64,000 bases of DNA, taken from positions 5,630,001 to 5,694,000 of the forward strand of contig NZ_FNSY01000001.1 in NCBI RefSeq assembly GCF_900105515.1, in the 5' to 3' direction. Position 1 is the first letter of the stretch. Each line of letters starts with the position of its first letter. The notes beneath the pieces are model-generated. The model made no database searches. It was not told where the DNA came from and saw only the letters and a program-made list of their open reading frames with translations. Shown in pieces: positions 8,222-16,845 of this stretch. The translations under genes and the position numbers were made by a program. Origin of the DNA: Streptomyces sp. 2131.1. Its GTDB lineage: Bacteria; Actinomycetota; Actinomycetes; Streptomycetales; Streptomycetaceae.

Positions 8222-9378
8222 TGCGAAGCAGTGGCAGGAACAGCGGTAGCGGCGGCGGCAGGAGCGGCGGCAGCGGCGGGGGCCGGAGCGGCAGGAACAA
8301 CAGCGGCACCGGCAGGAACAGCAACCCCAACGCGCGCACCCCCCGCTCGGAGCGCGAGGACCGCAGGAACGAGGAGCGCCCCCGCAAGCCCAGGCCCGAG
8401 GAGCGCCGCTACGACGTGGGCTCCGACAAGCCCGGCGGCGACGGCGCCCGCAAGGGCCGCGGCGCAGCGGCCCGGGGCGGGGCCAAGGGCGGCCCGAAGA
8501 GCCCCCAGGGCGGCTCGAAGGGCGGCCCCCGGCGCGGCCCGTACGGCGCCCCGGCGCGCCCGCGCGAGCTGGACGCCAAGATCGAGCAGCGCAACCGCGA
8601 CCGGTACGCGAACAAGCCCGAGATCAGGACCCCCAAGACGCACCCGGGCGCCGAGCAGGAGGGTGAGCGGCTTCAGAAGGTCCTCGCCCGCGCCGGCATG
8701 GGGTCGCGCCGCGCCTGCGAGGAGCTGATCGACCAGGGCAGGGTCGAGGTGAACGGCGAGATCGTCATCGAGCAGGGCATGCGCGTCGACGTGCACAAGG
8801 ACGAGATCAAGGTCGACGGACTGACCGTCGCCACCCAGTCCTACCTGTTCTTCGCGCTGAACAAGCCGGCCGGTGTCGTCGCCTCCATGGAGGACCCGGA
8901 CGGGCGCCAGTGCCTCGGCGACTACGTCACCAACCGTGAGACGCGGCTCTTCCACGTCGGCCGGCTGGACACCGAGACCGAGGGCATCATCATGCTCACC
9001 AACCACGGCGAGCTGGCCCACCGTCTCACCCACCCCAAGTACGGCGTGAAGAAGACCTACCTGGCGGCCATCCAGGGCCCGCTCCCGCGCGACCTGGGCA
9101 AGCGGCTCAAGGACGGCATCCAGCTGGAGGACGGGTACGCCCGCGCCGACCACTTCCGCGTCGTGGAGAACACCGGCAAGAACTACCTGGTCGAGGTGAC
9201 CCTGCACGAGGGCCGCAAGCACATCGTGCGCCGCATGCTGGCCGAGGCGGGCTTCCCCGTCGAGCGGCTGGTGCGGACCGGGTTCGGCCCGATCGCGCTG
9301 GGCGACCAGAAGTCGGGCTGGCTGCGCCGGCTCACCAACACCGAGGTGGGCATGCTGATGCGCGAGGTCGGCCTGTAG
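8221..9378 (+). CDS. rluB: 23S rRNA pseudouridine synthase, RluB/RsuA family
   Basis: The protein has 385 aa. The first 140 residues are a low-complexity Ser/Gly/Arg/Asn tail, probably an RNA-binding extension. An S4 domain follows (RLQKVLARAGMGSRRACEEL, about 149-195) and then the synthase domain. Asp250 in GRLDTETEG is the catalytic Asp, and LHEGRKHIVRRM is the RluB/RsuA motif. It converts uridine to pseudouridine in the large-subunit rRNA. The gene starts at the stop of scpB (TGATG). A TTG directly before the ATG could also serve as start. A perfect terminator follows. Confidence 0.9.
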   Translation: MRSSGRNSGSGGGRSGGSGGGRSGRNNSGTGRNSNPNARTPRSEREDRRNEERPRKPRPEERRYDVGSDKPGGDGARKGRGAAARGGAKGGPKSPQGGSKGGPRRGPYGAPARPRELDAKIEQRNRDRYANKPEIRTPKTHPGAEQEGERLQKVLARAGMGSRRACEELIDQGRVEVNGEIVIEQGMRVDVHKDEIKVDGLTVATQSYLFFALNKPAGVVASMEDPDGRQCLGDYVTNRETRLFHVGRLDTETEGIIMLTNHGELAHRLTHPKYGVKKTYLAAIQGPLPRDLGKRLKDGIQLEDGYARADHFRVVENTGKNYLVEVTLHEGRKHIVRRMLAEAGFPVERLVRTGFGPIALGDQKSGWLRRLTNTEVGMLMREVGL

Positions 9379-9400
9379 CACCTCCCTCGCAGCGCTCGAA

Positions 9401-9452
9401 GGCCCGCGGCCGGTTCCCCGGAATTCTCCGGAAAGGGAACCGGCCGCGGGCC
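9401..9452 (+). terminator. Terminator after rluB
   Basis: Perfect 18-bp inverted repeat (GGCCCGCGGCCGGTTCCC and complement), 16-base loop, followed by TTT. It ends the parA-like/scpAB/rluB operon about 20 bp before the pnuC operator. Confidence 0.85.
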
Positions 9453-9471
9453 TTTCGCATGCCCCGCCGAA

Positions 9472-9498
9472 CCTTTATAGTCACAGTGACTATAAAGG
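9472..9498 (+). promoter_or_regulatory. NrtR operator overlapping the pnuC promoter and ribosome site
   Basis: Perfect 27-bp palindrome: CCTTTATAGTCAC, central A, GTGACTATAAAGG. The TATAGTC half-site core is the type known for NrtR, the NUDIX-related repressor of NAD genes, and an nrtR gene lies two genes downstream. Inside the left arm TATAGT (9476-9481) is a near-perfect -10 box. The right arm runs into AAAGGAGG (9494-9501), the ribosome site of pnuC. Bound repressor would therefore block both promoter and start region. Confidence 0.85.
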
Positions 9499-9506
9499 AG
9501 GCGGGC

Positions 9507-10160
9507 GTGAGTCTCGCGGACATACTCGATCCCCTGCAGCAACCCCTGGTGACGGTCCTGGACACCCCGGTCAGCTGGACCGAGGTGCTGGGCTTCGGCA
9601 GCGGCGCGCTGTGCGTCTGGCTCGTGGCCCGCCAGCACCTCGCCAACTGGCCGATCGGCATCGCCAACAACCTCTTCTTCATCCTGCTGTTCACCCAGTC
9701 CGGCCTGTACGCCGACGCCGGACTCCAGATCGTCTTCATCGCCCTCGCCGCGTACGGCTGGTGGACCTGGACCCACGGGGGTGGACCAGGGACCGACGGG
9801 CTGCCGGTGCGCCGCACCACGCGCACCGAGTGGACCGGGCTGCTGGCGGCGGGGGCGGTGGGGACCGTGGCGCTGACCCTCCTGCTGGACCGGGCGACCG
9901 ACTCGACCGTGCCGTTCTGGGACGCGCTGACCACCGCGCTGTCGCTCGCCGCCACCTACGGGCAGTGCCGCAAGCTCGTCGAGTCCTGGTGGCTGTGGAT
10001 CGCCGCCGACATCGTGTACATCCCGCTGTACGCGTACAAGGAGCTGTACCTGACCTCGCTGCTGTACGTCGGCTTCCTGACGCTGTGCCTGATCGGCCTG
10101 CGCAACTGGCGCCGCGACCTGGCCGCAGCCGGCCCGCGACCCTCGAAGGCCCTGGCATGA
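9507..10160 (+). CDS. pnuC: Nicotinamide riboside transporter PnuC
   Basis: The protein has 217 aa. Several membrane helices are visible (VLGFGSGALCVWLVA, IGIANNLFFILLF, IVFIALAAYGWWTW, LLAAGAVGTVALTLLL). The family motif WPIGIANNLFF plus YGWWTW identifies PnuC. It takes up nicotinamide riboside across the cell membrane by facilitated diffusion, driven by the kinase encoded next. GTG at 9507 was chosen because AAAGGAGG is 5 bases upstream; an ORF from 9459 would read through the operator. It overlaps nadR by ATGA and opens the NAD-salvage operon. Confidence 0.92.
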   Translation: MSLADILDPLQQPLVTVLDTPVSWTEVLGFGSGALCVWLVARQHLANWPIGIANNLFFILLFTQSGLYADAGLQIVFIALAAYGWWTWTHGGGPGTDGLPVRRTTRTEWTGLLAAGAVGTVALTLLLDRATDSTVPFWDALTTALSLAATYGQCRKLVESWWLWIAADIVYIPLYAYKELYLTSLLYVGFLTLCLIGLRNWRRDLAAAGPRPSKALA

Positions 10161-11236
10161 AGCGCTACCCGCACGGTCTCGTGCTCGGCAAGTTCTACCC
10201 GCCGCACGCCGGCCACCACCACCTCGTCCGCACCGCCGCCGCCCGCTGCGAACGGCTGACCGTCCTGGTCTGCGCCGCCTCGGTGGAGTCCGTCCCGCTG
10301 GCCGACCGGGTCGCCTGGATGCGCGAGGCGCACCCGGACGTGACGGTGGTCGGCGCCGTCGACGACACTCGTATGGACCTCCACGACCCGGCGATCTGGG
10401 ACGCCCACATGGCGGTCTTCACCGCCGCCGTGCCCGAGCGCGTGGACGCCGTCTTCACCTCGGAGTCGTACGGGGACGAGCTGGCCCGCCGCTTCGGCGC
10501 CGAGTCCGTCTGCGTCGACCCCGACCGCACCGCGTACCCCGTCTCCGGCACCGCCGTCCGCGCGGACCCGGCCGGCCGCTGGGACTTCCTCGAAGCGCCC
10601 GTACGCGCGGCGCTCGCCCGCCGCGTCGTCGTCCTCGGCGCGGAGTCCACCGGCACCACCACGCTGGCCCGCGCGCTCGCCGCCCACTACCGGCAGCGCG
10701 GCGGCGTCTGGGCGCACACGGGGTACGTGGCCGAGTACGGGCGCGAGTTCAGCGAACGGAAGCTGGCCGAGCTGCGCGAGCGGTGGCCCCGGGCCCAGTG
10801 GGAGGACGTCACTCTCTCCACCCACGACTTCCCGCACATCGCGGAGACCCAGAACGCCCGCGAGGAGGAAGCGGCCCGCACCGGCTCCCCGGTGCTCGTC
10901 TGCGACACGGACTCCTTCGCGACGACCGTGTGGCACGAGCGGTACGTCGGCGGCCGCAACCCCCTCGTCGAGCGCATCGCGGACCGGGCCCGCCACCACC
11001 TGTGGCTGCTCACCGACCACGAGGGCGTCGCCTTCGAGGACGACGGGCTGCGCGACGGCGAGGAGCTGCGGCCCTGGATGACCGACCGGTTCCGGGCCGA
11101 ACTCACCCGCACCGGGAGGCCGTTCATCGAGCTGACCGGCAGCCGTGAGACGCGCCTGGCCCGCGCCGTGGAGGCCGTCGACGCGCTGCTCGCCGAGGGC
11201 TGGGACTTCGCCGCGCCCCTCCCGGAGCACCGATGA
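10157..11236 (+). CDS. nadR: NadR-type NMN adenylyltransferase / ribosylnicotinamide kinase
   Basis: The protein has 359 aa. The N-terminal nucleotidyltransferase has GKFYPPHAGHHHLV (HxGH motif) and a late YPVSGTAVR motif. The C-terminal half matches the ribosylnicotinamide kinase domain (VLVCDTDSFATTVWHERY). Together they would phosphorylate imported nicotinamide riboside and adenylate NMN to NAD. The kinase P-loop reads GAESTGTTT, so the usual Walker A Lys is Thr. There is no N-terminal repressor domain, unlike enterobacterial NadR; NrtR does that job here. Overlaps pnuC and nrtR by 4 bp each. Confidence 0.9.
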   Translation: MKRYPHGLVLGKFYPPHAGHHHLVRTAAARCERLTVLVCAASVESVPLADRVAWMREAHPDVTVVGAVDDTRMDLHDPAIWDAHMAVFTAAVPERVDAVFTSESYGDELARRFGAESVCVDPDRTAYPVSGTAVRADPAGRWDFLEAPVRAALARRVVVLGAESTGTTTLARALAAHYRQRGGVWAHTGYVAEYGREFSERKLAELRERWPRAQWEDVTLSTHDFPHIAETQNAREEEAARTGSPVLVCDTDSFATTVWHERYVGGRNPLVERIADRARHHLWLLTDHEGVAFEDDGLRDGEELRPWMTDRFRAELTRTGRPFIELTGSRETRLARAVEAVDALLAEGWDFAAPLPEHR

Positions 11237-11964
11237 GCGCCGCCCCCGAGGGCTACGACCCGCACGCCTTCGAGCCGTTCGCGGTCACCGTCGACCTGGC
11301 CGTGTTCACGGTCCGCGACTCCCGGCTGCACGTCCTGCTCGTCGAACGCGGCGAGGAACCGTACAAGGGCCACTGGGCGCTGCCCGGCGGTTTCCTGCTG
11401 CCCCGCGAGTCCGCCGGGGACGCCGCCCGCCGCGAACTGGCAGAGGAGACCGGGCTGAGCGACGACACCGTCTCGGGCCTCCACCTGGAGCAGCTGCGCA
11501 CCTACAGCGAGCCGGACCGCGACCCCAGGATGCGCGTGGTCTCCGTCGCCCACACCGCCCTCGTGCCCGACCTGCCCGAGCCGCGCGGCGGCGGCGACGC
11601 GGCGGGCGCCCGGTGGTGGGACGCCGCCCGGACCGGCACCCTCGCCTTCGACCACGACCGCATCCTCGCGGACGCCCGCGACCGGGTCGGCGCCAAGCTC
11701 GAGTACACCTGCCTGGCCACCGCGTTCTGCCCGCCCCACTTCACCCTCGGCGAGCTGCAACAGGTCTACGAGACGGTGTGGGGCGTCGTGCTGGACCGCC
11801 CCAACTTCCGCCGCAAGGTCCTCGCGACCCCGGGATTCGTCCAGCCCGCCGAAGGCGCCCCCCGCCGCACCGGCGGCCGCGGCAAACCGGCCGCCCTCTA
11901 CCGTGCGGGCGACGCCACCGCACTCCACCCCCCGCTCCTGCGACCGGAAGGACGGCACGCATGA
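11233..11964 (+). CDS. nrtR: NrtR, NUDIX-related transcriptional regulator of NAD metabolism
   Basis: The protein has 243 aa. Residues 15-150 are an ADP-ribose-type NUDIX domain with an intact signature (GGFLLPRES, then RELAEETGL). The C-terminal third (FTLGELQQVYETVWGVVLDR and NFRRKVL) is the NrtR winged helix. NrtR proteins repress NAD-synthesis genes and release DNA when they bind ADP-ribose (known for the family). Target here: the palindrome at 9472-9498. Coupled by ATGA to nadR and by overlap to the glycohydrolase gene. Catalytic activity cannot be judged from sequence. Confidence 0.9.
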   Translation: MSAAPEGYDPHAFEPFAVTVDLAVFTVRDSRLHVLLVERGEEPYKGHWALPGGFLLPRESAGDAARRELAEETGLSDDTVSGLHLEQLRTYSEPDRDPRMRVVSVAHTALVPDLPEPRGGGDAAGARWWDAARTGTLAFDHDRILADARDRVGAKLEYTCLATAFCPPHFTLGELQQVYETVWGVVLDRPNFRRKVLATPGFVQPAEGAPRRTGGRGKPAALYRAGDATALHPPLLRPEGRHA

Positions 11965-12977
11965 CGACGACCCGTACGAAGAAGGCCGCGACCGGCGCGC
12001 TGACCGGGCTCGCGCTCGGCGACGCGCTGGGGTTCCCCACCGAGTTCAACGACGTGCCGTCGATCCTCGCCAAGTGCGGGCCCTGGCGGGAGATGGAGCT
12101 GCCGAAGCCGGCCTTCGTCACCGACGACACCCAGATGACCCTGGCCCTGGGCCGGGGCCTGCGCACCGCCATGGACCGGGGCCCGCTCACCGGGCTGCGG
12201 CTGGCCCGCCCGGTGCGCGAGGAGTACGTCGACTGGTACCACTCGCCCGACAACAACCGCGCCCCCGGCCGCACCTGCCTGGAGGCCTGCCACCTGCTCG
12301 ACGGCGACCGCGCCTGGCAGGAGGCGAGCCGGACCGGCTCCAAGGGCTGCGGCGCCAACATGCGCGTCGCGCCCGTCGGGCTCGCGCCCGGCCTCACCGA
12401 CGAGCAGCGCTCCGGCGCCGCCCAGCTCCAGTCGGCCCTGACCCACGGCCACCCGACCGCGCTCGCCGCATCCGACCTGACGGCCCACGCGGTGCACCTG
12501 CTCGCCCAGGGCGCCGAACCCCTGGGCCTGATCGGCCAACTCCGTTCGTACGCCTACGAGAACCGCGGCCGCTACCTCGACCGCTGGCTCGGCGACCTGT
12601 GGCGCCGCACGCACGACGCCTCGCCCGAGTCCTTCATCACCCGGGGCTGGGACGAGTGCCTGGCCATGCTGGAGAACGTGCGCGTGGCCCTGCGCAACCC
12701 GTCCCCGGAGACCGACCCCTGCGAGGCGACCGGCGACGGCTGGATCGCCGAGGAGGCCCTCGCCACCGCCCTCCACTGCTTCCTGCTCTTCCCGGACGAA
12801 CCCGTGACCGCCCTGCGCCGCGCCGCCTGCACCCGCGGCGACTCGGACTCCATCGCCTGCCTGACCGGCGCACTGGCCGGCGCCCACCTCGGGCCCGGCG
12901 CCTGGCCGGCCGCGTGGGTGGAGCGCATCGAGTACCGGGAGGAGCTGCTGGAGCTCGGGGCGCTCTGGGACGCTTGA
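11961..12977 (+). CDS. ADP-ribosylglycohydrolase family protein (DraG-like)
   Basis: The protein has 338 aa. Metal-binding motifs of the family are clear: TGLALGDALGFPTEF near the start, TDDTQMTLALG (about 55-65) and GDSDSIACLTGALAGAHLG near the end. The family removes ADP-ribose from proteins or small molecules. As last gene of the NAD operon it would generate ADP-ribose, the known effector of NrtR; that feedback link is inference. GGAAGGA lies 9 bases upstream of the ATG. It converges with the nucleotidyltransferase gene 7 bp away. Confidence 0.85.
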   Translation: MTTTRTKKAATGALTGLALGDALGFPTEFNDVPSILAKCGPWREMELPKPAFVTDDTQMTLALGRGLRTAMDRGPLTGLRLARPVREEYVDWYHSPDNNRAPGRTCLEACHLLDGDRAWQEASRTGSKGCGANMRVAPVGLAPGLTDEQRSGAAQLQSALTHGHPTALAASDLTAHAVHLLAQGAEPLGLIGQLRSYAYENRGRYLDRWLGDLWRRTHDASPESFITRGWDECLAMLENVRVALRNPSPETDPCEATGDGWIAEEALATALHCFLLFPDEPVTALRRAACTRGDSDSIACLTGALAGAHLGPGAWPAAWVERIEYREELLELGALWDA

Positions 12978-12984
12978 GCCGCGC

Positions 12985-13677
12985 TCAGGCCACCGCCGAC
13001 GCCCGGCGTGTGCGGATCAGGAAGTCCTCCACGCGGGTCCGGTTCGGTTCGGCGGGCAGGGGGGAGGCGGCGGCCGCCTCGTCGTTCTCGGCGGCGAGGC
13101 GGGTCATGCGGCGTTCCACCTCGGGCCAGGGGACCTCCCCCCGCCTGACCGCGAGCAGGTCCTCGCGGGCCTCGCCGACCTCGATGTCCAGGACGCCGGT
13201 GCGCAGCAGGTCCCGGGAGCTCGCCAGCAGGCGCAGCAGGTGCATGGCGTGCTTCCAGCGCGGGGCGCCGTACTGGCGGACGTCCGCCTCCAGCTTGCGG
13301 CGTTGGGCCACTGCATAGCGGACGAACGAGTCGTGCGCCCGCCGGGAGAGGAAGGCGCCGCGCAGGGCGAGCAGCTCGCGGCCGGTGGCGTCGACGTGGT
13401 CGACCAGAGGCGAGTGGAGGCACTCCAGCACGTTCGGGTTGGCGCGCAGGGCCAGCTCGCAGAAGCGTTCCAGCTCCCAGGAGAACTGCTCGTCGGCCGG
13501 GCCCTCGATGTGCGTGGGAGGCTTCACGAAGCGCCAGAACAGCGGGGTCGGCGCGAGGAAGACCCCCCGCCGGTCGGTGTCGCTGTCCTCCGTCGCGAGA
13601 CCGAAGGCGCGCGATCCCATCACGCAGGAGTAGACCGTGTGGTGGCGCACCAGGTTCTCGTCGGCCGGAGTGATCAT
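12985..13677 (-). CDS. Predicted nucleotidyltransferase (COG3541 type)
   Basis: The protein has 230 aa. The polymerase-beta-fold signature GSRAFGLATEDSDTDRRG (about 22-39) gives GS and the DxD metal site. The rest is helical, with many charged residues. Relatives are annotated as predicted nucleotidyltransferases; substrate unknown. It converges on the NAD operon and diverges from the aroH-type gene, so it is a single-gene unit. Start ATG is the first in frame; no strong ribosome site is visible. Confidence 0.75.
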   Translation of the reverse strand: MITPADENLVRHHTVYSCVMGSRAFGLATEDSDTDRRGVFLAPTPLFWRFVKPPTHIEGPADEQFSWELERFCELALRANPNVLECLHSPLVDHVDATGRELLALRGAFLSRRAHDSFVRYAVAQRRKLEADVRQYGAPRWKHAMHLLRLLASSRDLLRTGVLDIEVGEAREDLLAVRRGEVPWPEVERRMTRLAAENDEAAAASPLPAEPNRTRVEDFLIRTRRASAVA

Positions 13678-13793
13678 GCCGGGAGGTTACGCGAGGACCG
13701 GGGACGGGCGCGTCTCATAAAAGGGGCGGGCGGGCACGGGACCCCGCCGCCCCTCTACGCTGATCGCACACGTACGAAGCGATACGCAACGCG

Positions 13794-13821
13794 CGGTACG
13801 GAACAAGCGGTACGGAACAAG
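13794..13821. repeat. Exact 14-bp tandem duplication in the aroH leader
   Basis: CGGTACGGAACAAG occurs twice head to tail, ending just before the AAGGAG ribosome site of the chorismate mutase gene. Slippage product or a leader element; function unknown. Confidence 0.8.
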
Positions 13822-13834
13822 CAAGGAGCACGAC

Positions 13835-14197
13835 GTGGCGGTACGAGCGGTCCGGGGCGCTGTCCAGCTGGACCGGGACGAGACCGGGCACATGCACGAG
13901 CAGGTCGGTGCGCTGCTCACCGCCGTCCTGGAGCGCAACGAACTCGTCGCGGACGACCTGATCAGCATCTGGTTCACGGCCACGCCAGACCTGCACAGCG
14001 ACTTCCCGGCCGCCGCCGCACGCTCCATCGGGATCGTCGACGTACCGCTGATCTGCGCCCAGGAGCTGGACATCGAGGGCGCCATGCCCAGGGTCGTCCG
14101 CATCCTGGCGCACGTCGAGACGTATCTGTCCAAGGCCGAGATCAACCACGTCTACCTCGGCGCCACCGCCGCCCTGCGCAAGGACATCGCCCAGTGA
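13835..14197 (+). CDS. aroH: Chorismate mutase, AroH class
   Basis: The protein has 120 aa, the usual size of the trimeric AroH fold. MAVRAVRGAVQLDRDE, LVADDLISIWFTATPDL and the ending HVYLGATAALRKDI match the Bacillus-type enzyme; Arg7, Glu76-region and Arg90-region residues typical of the active site appear present. It converts chorismate to prephenate. GTG start with AAGGAG 6 bases upstream. Its TGA overlaps the GTG of tyrA, so both tyrosine-pathway steps are translated together. Confidence 0.92.
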   Translation: MAVRAVRGAVQLDRDETGHMHEQVGALLTAVLERNELVADDLISIWFTATPDLHSDFPAAAARSIGIVDVPLICAQELDIEGAMPRVVRILAHVETYLSKAEINHVYLGATAALRKDIAQ

Positions 14198-15279
14198 GAA
14201 CCGCAGTCGTCATCGGTACCGGCCTCGTCGGTACCTCCGCGGCGCTCGCCCTCGCGGGCCGCGGCATCGCCGTCCACCTCGTCGACCACGACCCCGAGTC
14301 GGCCAGGACCGCCGCCTCGCTCGGCGCCGGTACGACCGAGCCGCCCGAGGGCCGCGTCGACCTGGCCGTGGTCGCCGTACCGCCCGCCCACACCGCGGCC
14401 GTCCTCGCCGCAGCCATGCGCGACGGTGTCGCCCGCGCCTACCTGGACGTCGCCAGCGTGAAGGGCGGCCCCCGCCGCGAGCTGGAGGCGCTGGGGGCCG
14501 ACCTCACCCCGTACATCGGCACGCACCCCATGGCCGGCAAGGAGCGCTCCGGTCCGCTCGCCGCCACCGCCGACCTCTTCGAGGGGCGGCCCTGGGTCCT
14601 CACCCCGACCCGGGAGACCGACACCGAGGTGCTGAACCTGGCGCTGGAACTGGTCGCCCTGTGCCGCGCCGTGCCGGTCGTCATGGACGCCGACGCGCAC
14701 GACCGGGCCGTCGCCCTCGTCTCGCACACCCCGCAGCTCATCTCGTCGATGGTCGCCGCCCGGCTGGAGGACGCCGACGAGACCGCGGTGCGGCTGTGCG
14801 GGCAGGGGATCAGGGACGTGACCAGGATCGCGGCCTCCGACCCCCGGATGTGGGTGGAGATCCTGTCCGCCAACCCCGGTCCCGTCGCCGACGTCCTCGC
14901 CGGTGTCGCCGCCGACCTGGACGAGACCGTCACCGCGCTGCGCGGGCTCCAGTCCGCCGACGAGGACAAGCGGCGCGCCGGCACCGAAGGCATCCGCTCC
15001 GTCCTGAGCCGGGGCAACGCGGGCCGCGTCCGGGTGCCGGGCAAGCACGGCGCCGCCCCCGCCTCGTACGAGGTCGTGGCCGTCCTCATCAGCGACCGCC
15101 CCGGCGAACTGGCGGCGATCTTCGCCGACGCGGGCCGGTCCGGGACCAACATCGAGGACGTGCGCATCGAGCACGCCACCGGCCAGCAGGCCGGACTCGT
15201 CCAGCTCATGGTCGAACCCAGCGCCGCCCCGGCCCTGGCCGCCGCCCTCCGCGAGCGAGGCTGGTCGATCCGGCAGTAG
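14194..15279 (+). CDS. tyrA: Prephenate dehydrogenase with ACT domain
   Basis: The protein has 361 aa. It starts with a Rossmann motif (VVIGTGLVGTSAALAL). IGTHPMAGKERSG and HDRAVALVSHTPQLISS carry the catalytic His region. The last 75 residues (YEVVAVLISDRPGELAAIF) are an ACT domain, the usual tyrosine-sensing module. It makes 4-hydroxyphenylpyruvate from prephenate, the substrate supplied by the overlapping aroH-type mutase. GTG start with AAGGA 9 bases upstream. Confidence 0.92.
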   Translation: MRTAVVIGTGLVGTSAALALAGRGIAVHLVDHDPESARTAASLGAGTTEPPEGRVDLAVVAVPPAHTAAVLAAAMRDGVARAYLDVASVKGGPRRELEALGADLTPYIGTHPMAGKERSGPLAATADLFEGRPWVLTPTRETDTEVLNLALELVALCRAVPVVMDADAHDRAVALVSHTPQLISSMVAARLEDADETAVRLCGQGIRDVTRIAASDPRMWVEILSANPGPVADVLAGVAADLDETVTALRGLQSADEDKRRAGTEGIRSVLSRGNAGRVRVPGKHGAAPASYEVVAVLISDRPGELAAIFADAGRSGTNIEDVRIEHATGQQAGLVQLMVEPSAAPALAAALRERGWSIRQ

Positions 15280-15417
15280 GACCCGCGGCGCGGCACCCCG
15301 GTCGCACAGTTGTCCACAGGGGTGGTCGGACCCGTCTCCGCACTCGGTAACCTTGTGCGGGGCGGGTTCACGCGTCCCGTCCAGCCCGCCCCGAGCACCA
15401 GGAAGGTGTCCACCACC

Positions 15418-16122
15418 GTGGAAACCGTAAGCGCCGCCGTCCGGACCGCCCCGGCCGCAGTGATCGTCGCCATCGACGGCCCCTCCGGCACCGGCAAGTC
15501 CAGCACCTCCAAGGCCGTCGCCGCCCAGCTCGGCCTGAGCTACCTGGACACCGGCGCCCAGTACCGCGCCATCACCTGGTGGATGCTGAACAACGGCATC
15601 GACGTGCAGGACGCGGCCCAGGTAGCGACCGCCGCCACCAAGCCGGTCATCGTCTCCGGCACCGACCCCGCCGCCCCCACGATCACCGTCGACGGCGAGG
15701 ACGCCTCCGGCCCGATCCGCACCCAGGAGGTCACCTCCAAGGTCAGCGCCGTCAGCGCCGTCCCCGAGGTGCGCACCCTGATCACCGAGCTCCAGCGCAC
15801 CATCGCCGCGAGCGCGGAGAAGGGCATCGTCGTCGAGGGCCGTGACATCGGCACCACCGTGCTGCCCGACGCCGACCTCAAGATCTTCCTCACCGCGTCG
15901 CCGGAGGCCCGCGCCGCCCGCCGCAGCGGCGAGGTCAAGGGCTCGGATCTCGCCGCCACCAAGGAGGCGCTGATCAAGCGGGACGCCGCCGACTCCGGCC
16001 GCAAGACCTCGCCGCTCGCCAAGGCGGACGACGCGGTCGAGGTGGACACCACCGAGCTGACGCTGCAGCAGGTCATCGAGTGCGTCGTCACCCTCGTCGG
16101 GGAGAAGCGGGCCGCGAAGTGA
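15418..16122 (+). CDS. cmk: Cytidylate kinase
   Basis: The protein has 234 aa. The P-loop is AIDGPSGTGKSS (about 18-29); YLDTGAQYRA and IVVEGRDIGTTVLP are family signatures. It phosphorylates CMP and dCMP. Two in-frame GTGs (15406, 15418) and an upstream ATG (15310) exist; GTG 15418 is preferred because GGAAGG lies 11 bases upstream and the extra N-terminal residues have no match to the fold. Its stop overlaps the start of the acyltransferase gene. The order cmk-plsC-der is conserved in Streptomyces. Confidence 0.92.
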   Translation: METVSAAVRTAPAAVIVAIDGPSGTGKSSTSKAVAAQLGLSYLDTGAQYRAITWWMLNNGIDVQDAAQVATAATKPVIVSGTDPAAPTITVDGEDASGPIRTQEVTSKVSAVSAVPEVRTLITELQRTIAASAEKGIVVEGRDIGTTVLPDADLKIFLTASPEARAARRSGEVKGSDLAATKEALIKRDAADSGRKTSPLAKADDAVEVDTTELTLQQVIECVVTLVGEKRAAK

Positions 16123-16781
16123 CCGACGCCACGAGCGCGCCCTCGCCGCGTGGTGCGGCGGTCGGGCGCGGCATCGGGATCGGGCTGATGTACGGGCTCT
16201 TCAAGCCCCGTGTCCTCGGCGCCTGGCGGGTCCCCGCCTCCGGACCCGTCATACTCGCGGTGAACCACTCGCACAACATCGACGGGCCGATGCTGATGGG
16301 CACCGCGCCCAGGCCCGTCCACTTCCTGATCAAGAAAGAGGCGTTCGTCGGCCCCCTGGACCCGTTCCTGCGCGGAATCGGGCAGCTGGAGGTGGACCGT
16401 ACGACCGCCGACCGCACCGCCATCACCCGCGCGCTGGGCGTGCTGGAGGGCGGCGGGGTGCTCGGGATATTCCCCGAGGGCACCAGGGGCGACGGAGACT
16501 TCGCCTCGCTGCGCGCCGGTCTCGCGTACTTCGCGGTGCGCAGTGGGGCGCCGATCGTGCCCGTGGCCGTCCTGGGAAGCACCGAGCGCCGCGGACGGTT
16601 GATATCGGCACTGCCGCCGCTGCGCAGCCGCGTGGACGTCGTCTTCGGAGAAGCCTTCGAAGCCGGCGACGGGAGCGGGAGGCGTACGCGCAAGGCGCTC
16701 GACGAAGCCACGCTGCGCATCCAGGCCCGGCTGACCGGCCACCTGGAGCACGCGGGGCGCCTCACCGGGCGCACCGGGTAA
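16119..16781 (+). CDS. 1-acyl-sn-glycerol-3-phosphate acyltransferase family (PlsC-like)
   Basis: The protein has 220 aa. The HX4D box is NHSHNIDGP (about 48-56), and the glycerophosphate-binding FPEGTRGDG (about 122-130) is intact. These enzymes transfer an acyl chain to lysophosphatidate at the membrane. A single weakly hydrophobic N-terminal segment (GIGIGLMYGLF) may associate with it. GTG start overlaps the cmk stop (GTGA), so it is coupled to cmk; der follows 64 bp later. Confidence 0.85.
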   Translation: MTDATSAPSPRGAAVGRGIGIGLMYGLFKPRVLGAWRVPASGPVILAVNHSHNIDGPMLMGTAPRPVHFLIKKEAFVGPLDPFLRGIGQLEVDRTTADRTAITRALGVLEGGGVLGIFPEGTRGDGDFASLRAGLAYFAVRSGAPIVPVAVLGSTERRGRLISALPPLRSRVDVVFGEAFEAGDGSGRRTRKALDEATLRIQARLTGHLEHAGRLTGRTG

Positions 16782-16845
16782 GACTTGAGTAGTGGACCGC
16801 GCGCAGCGTGGTCCATCGATGATGATGCAAAGAGGAACGGACTTC

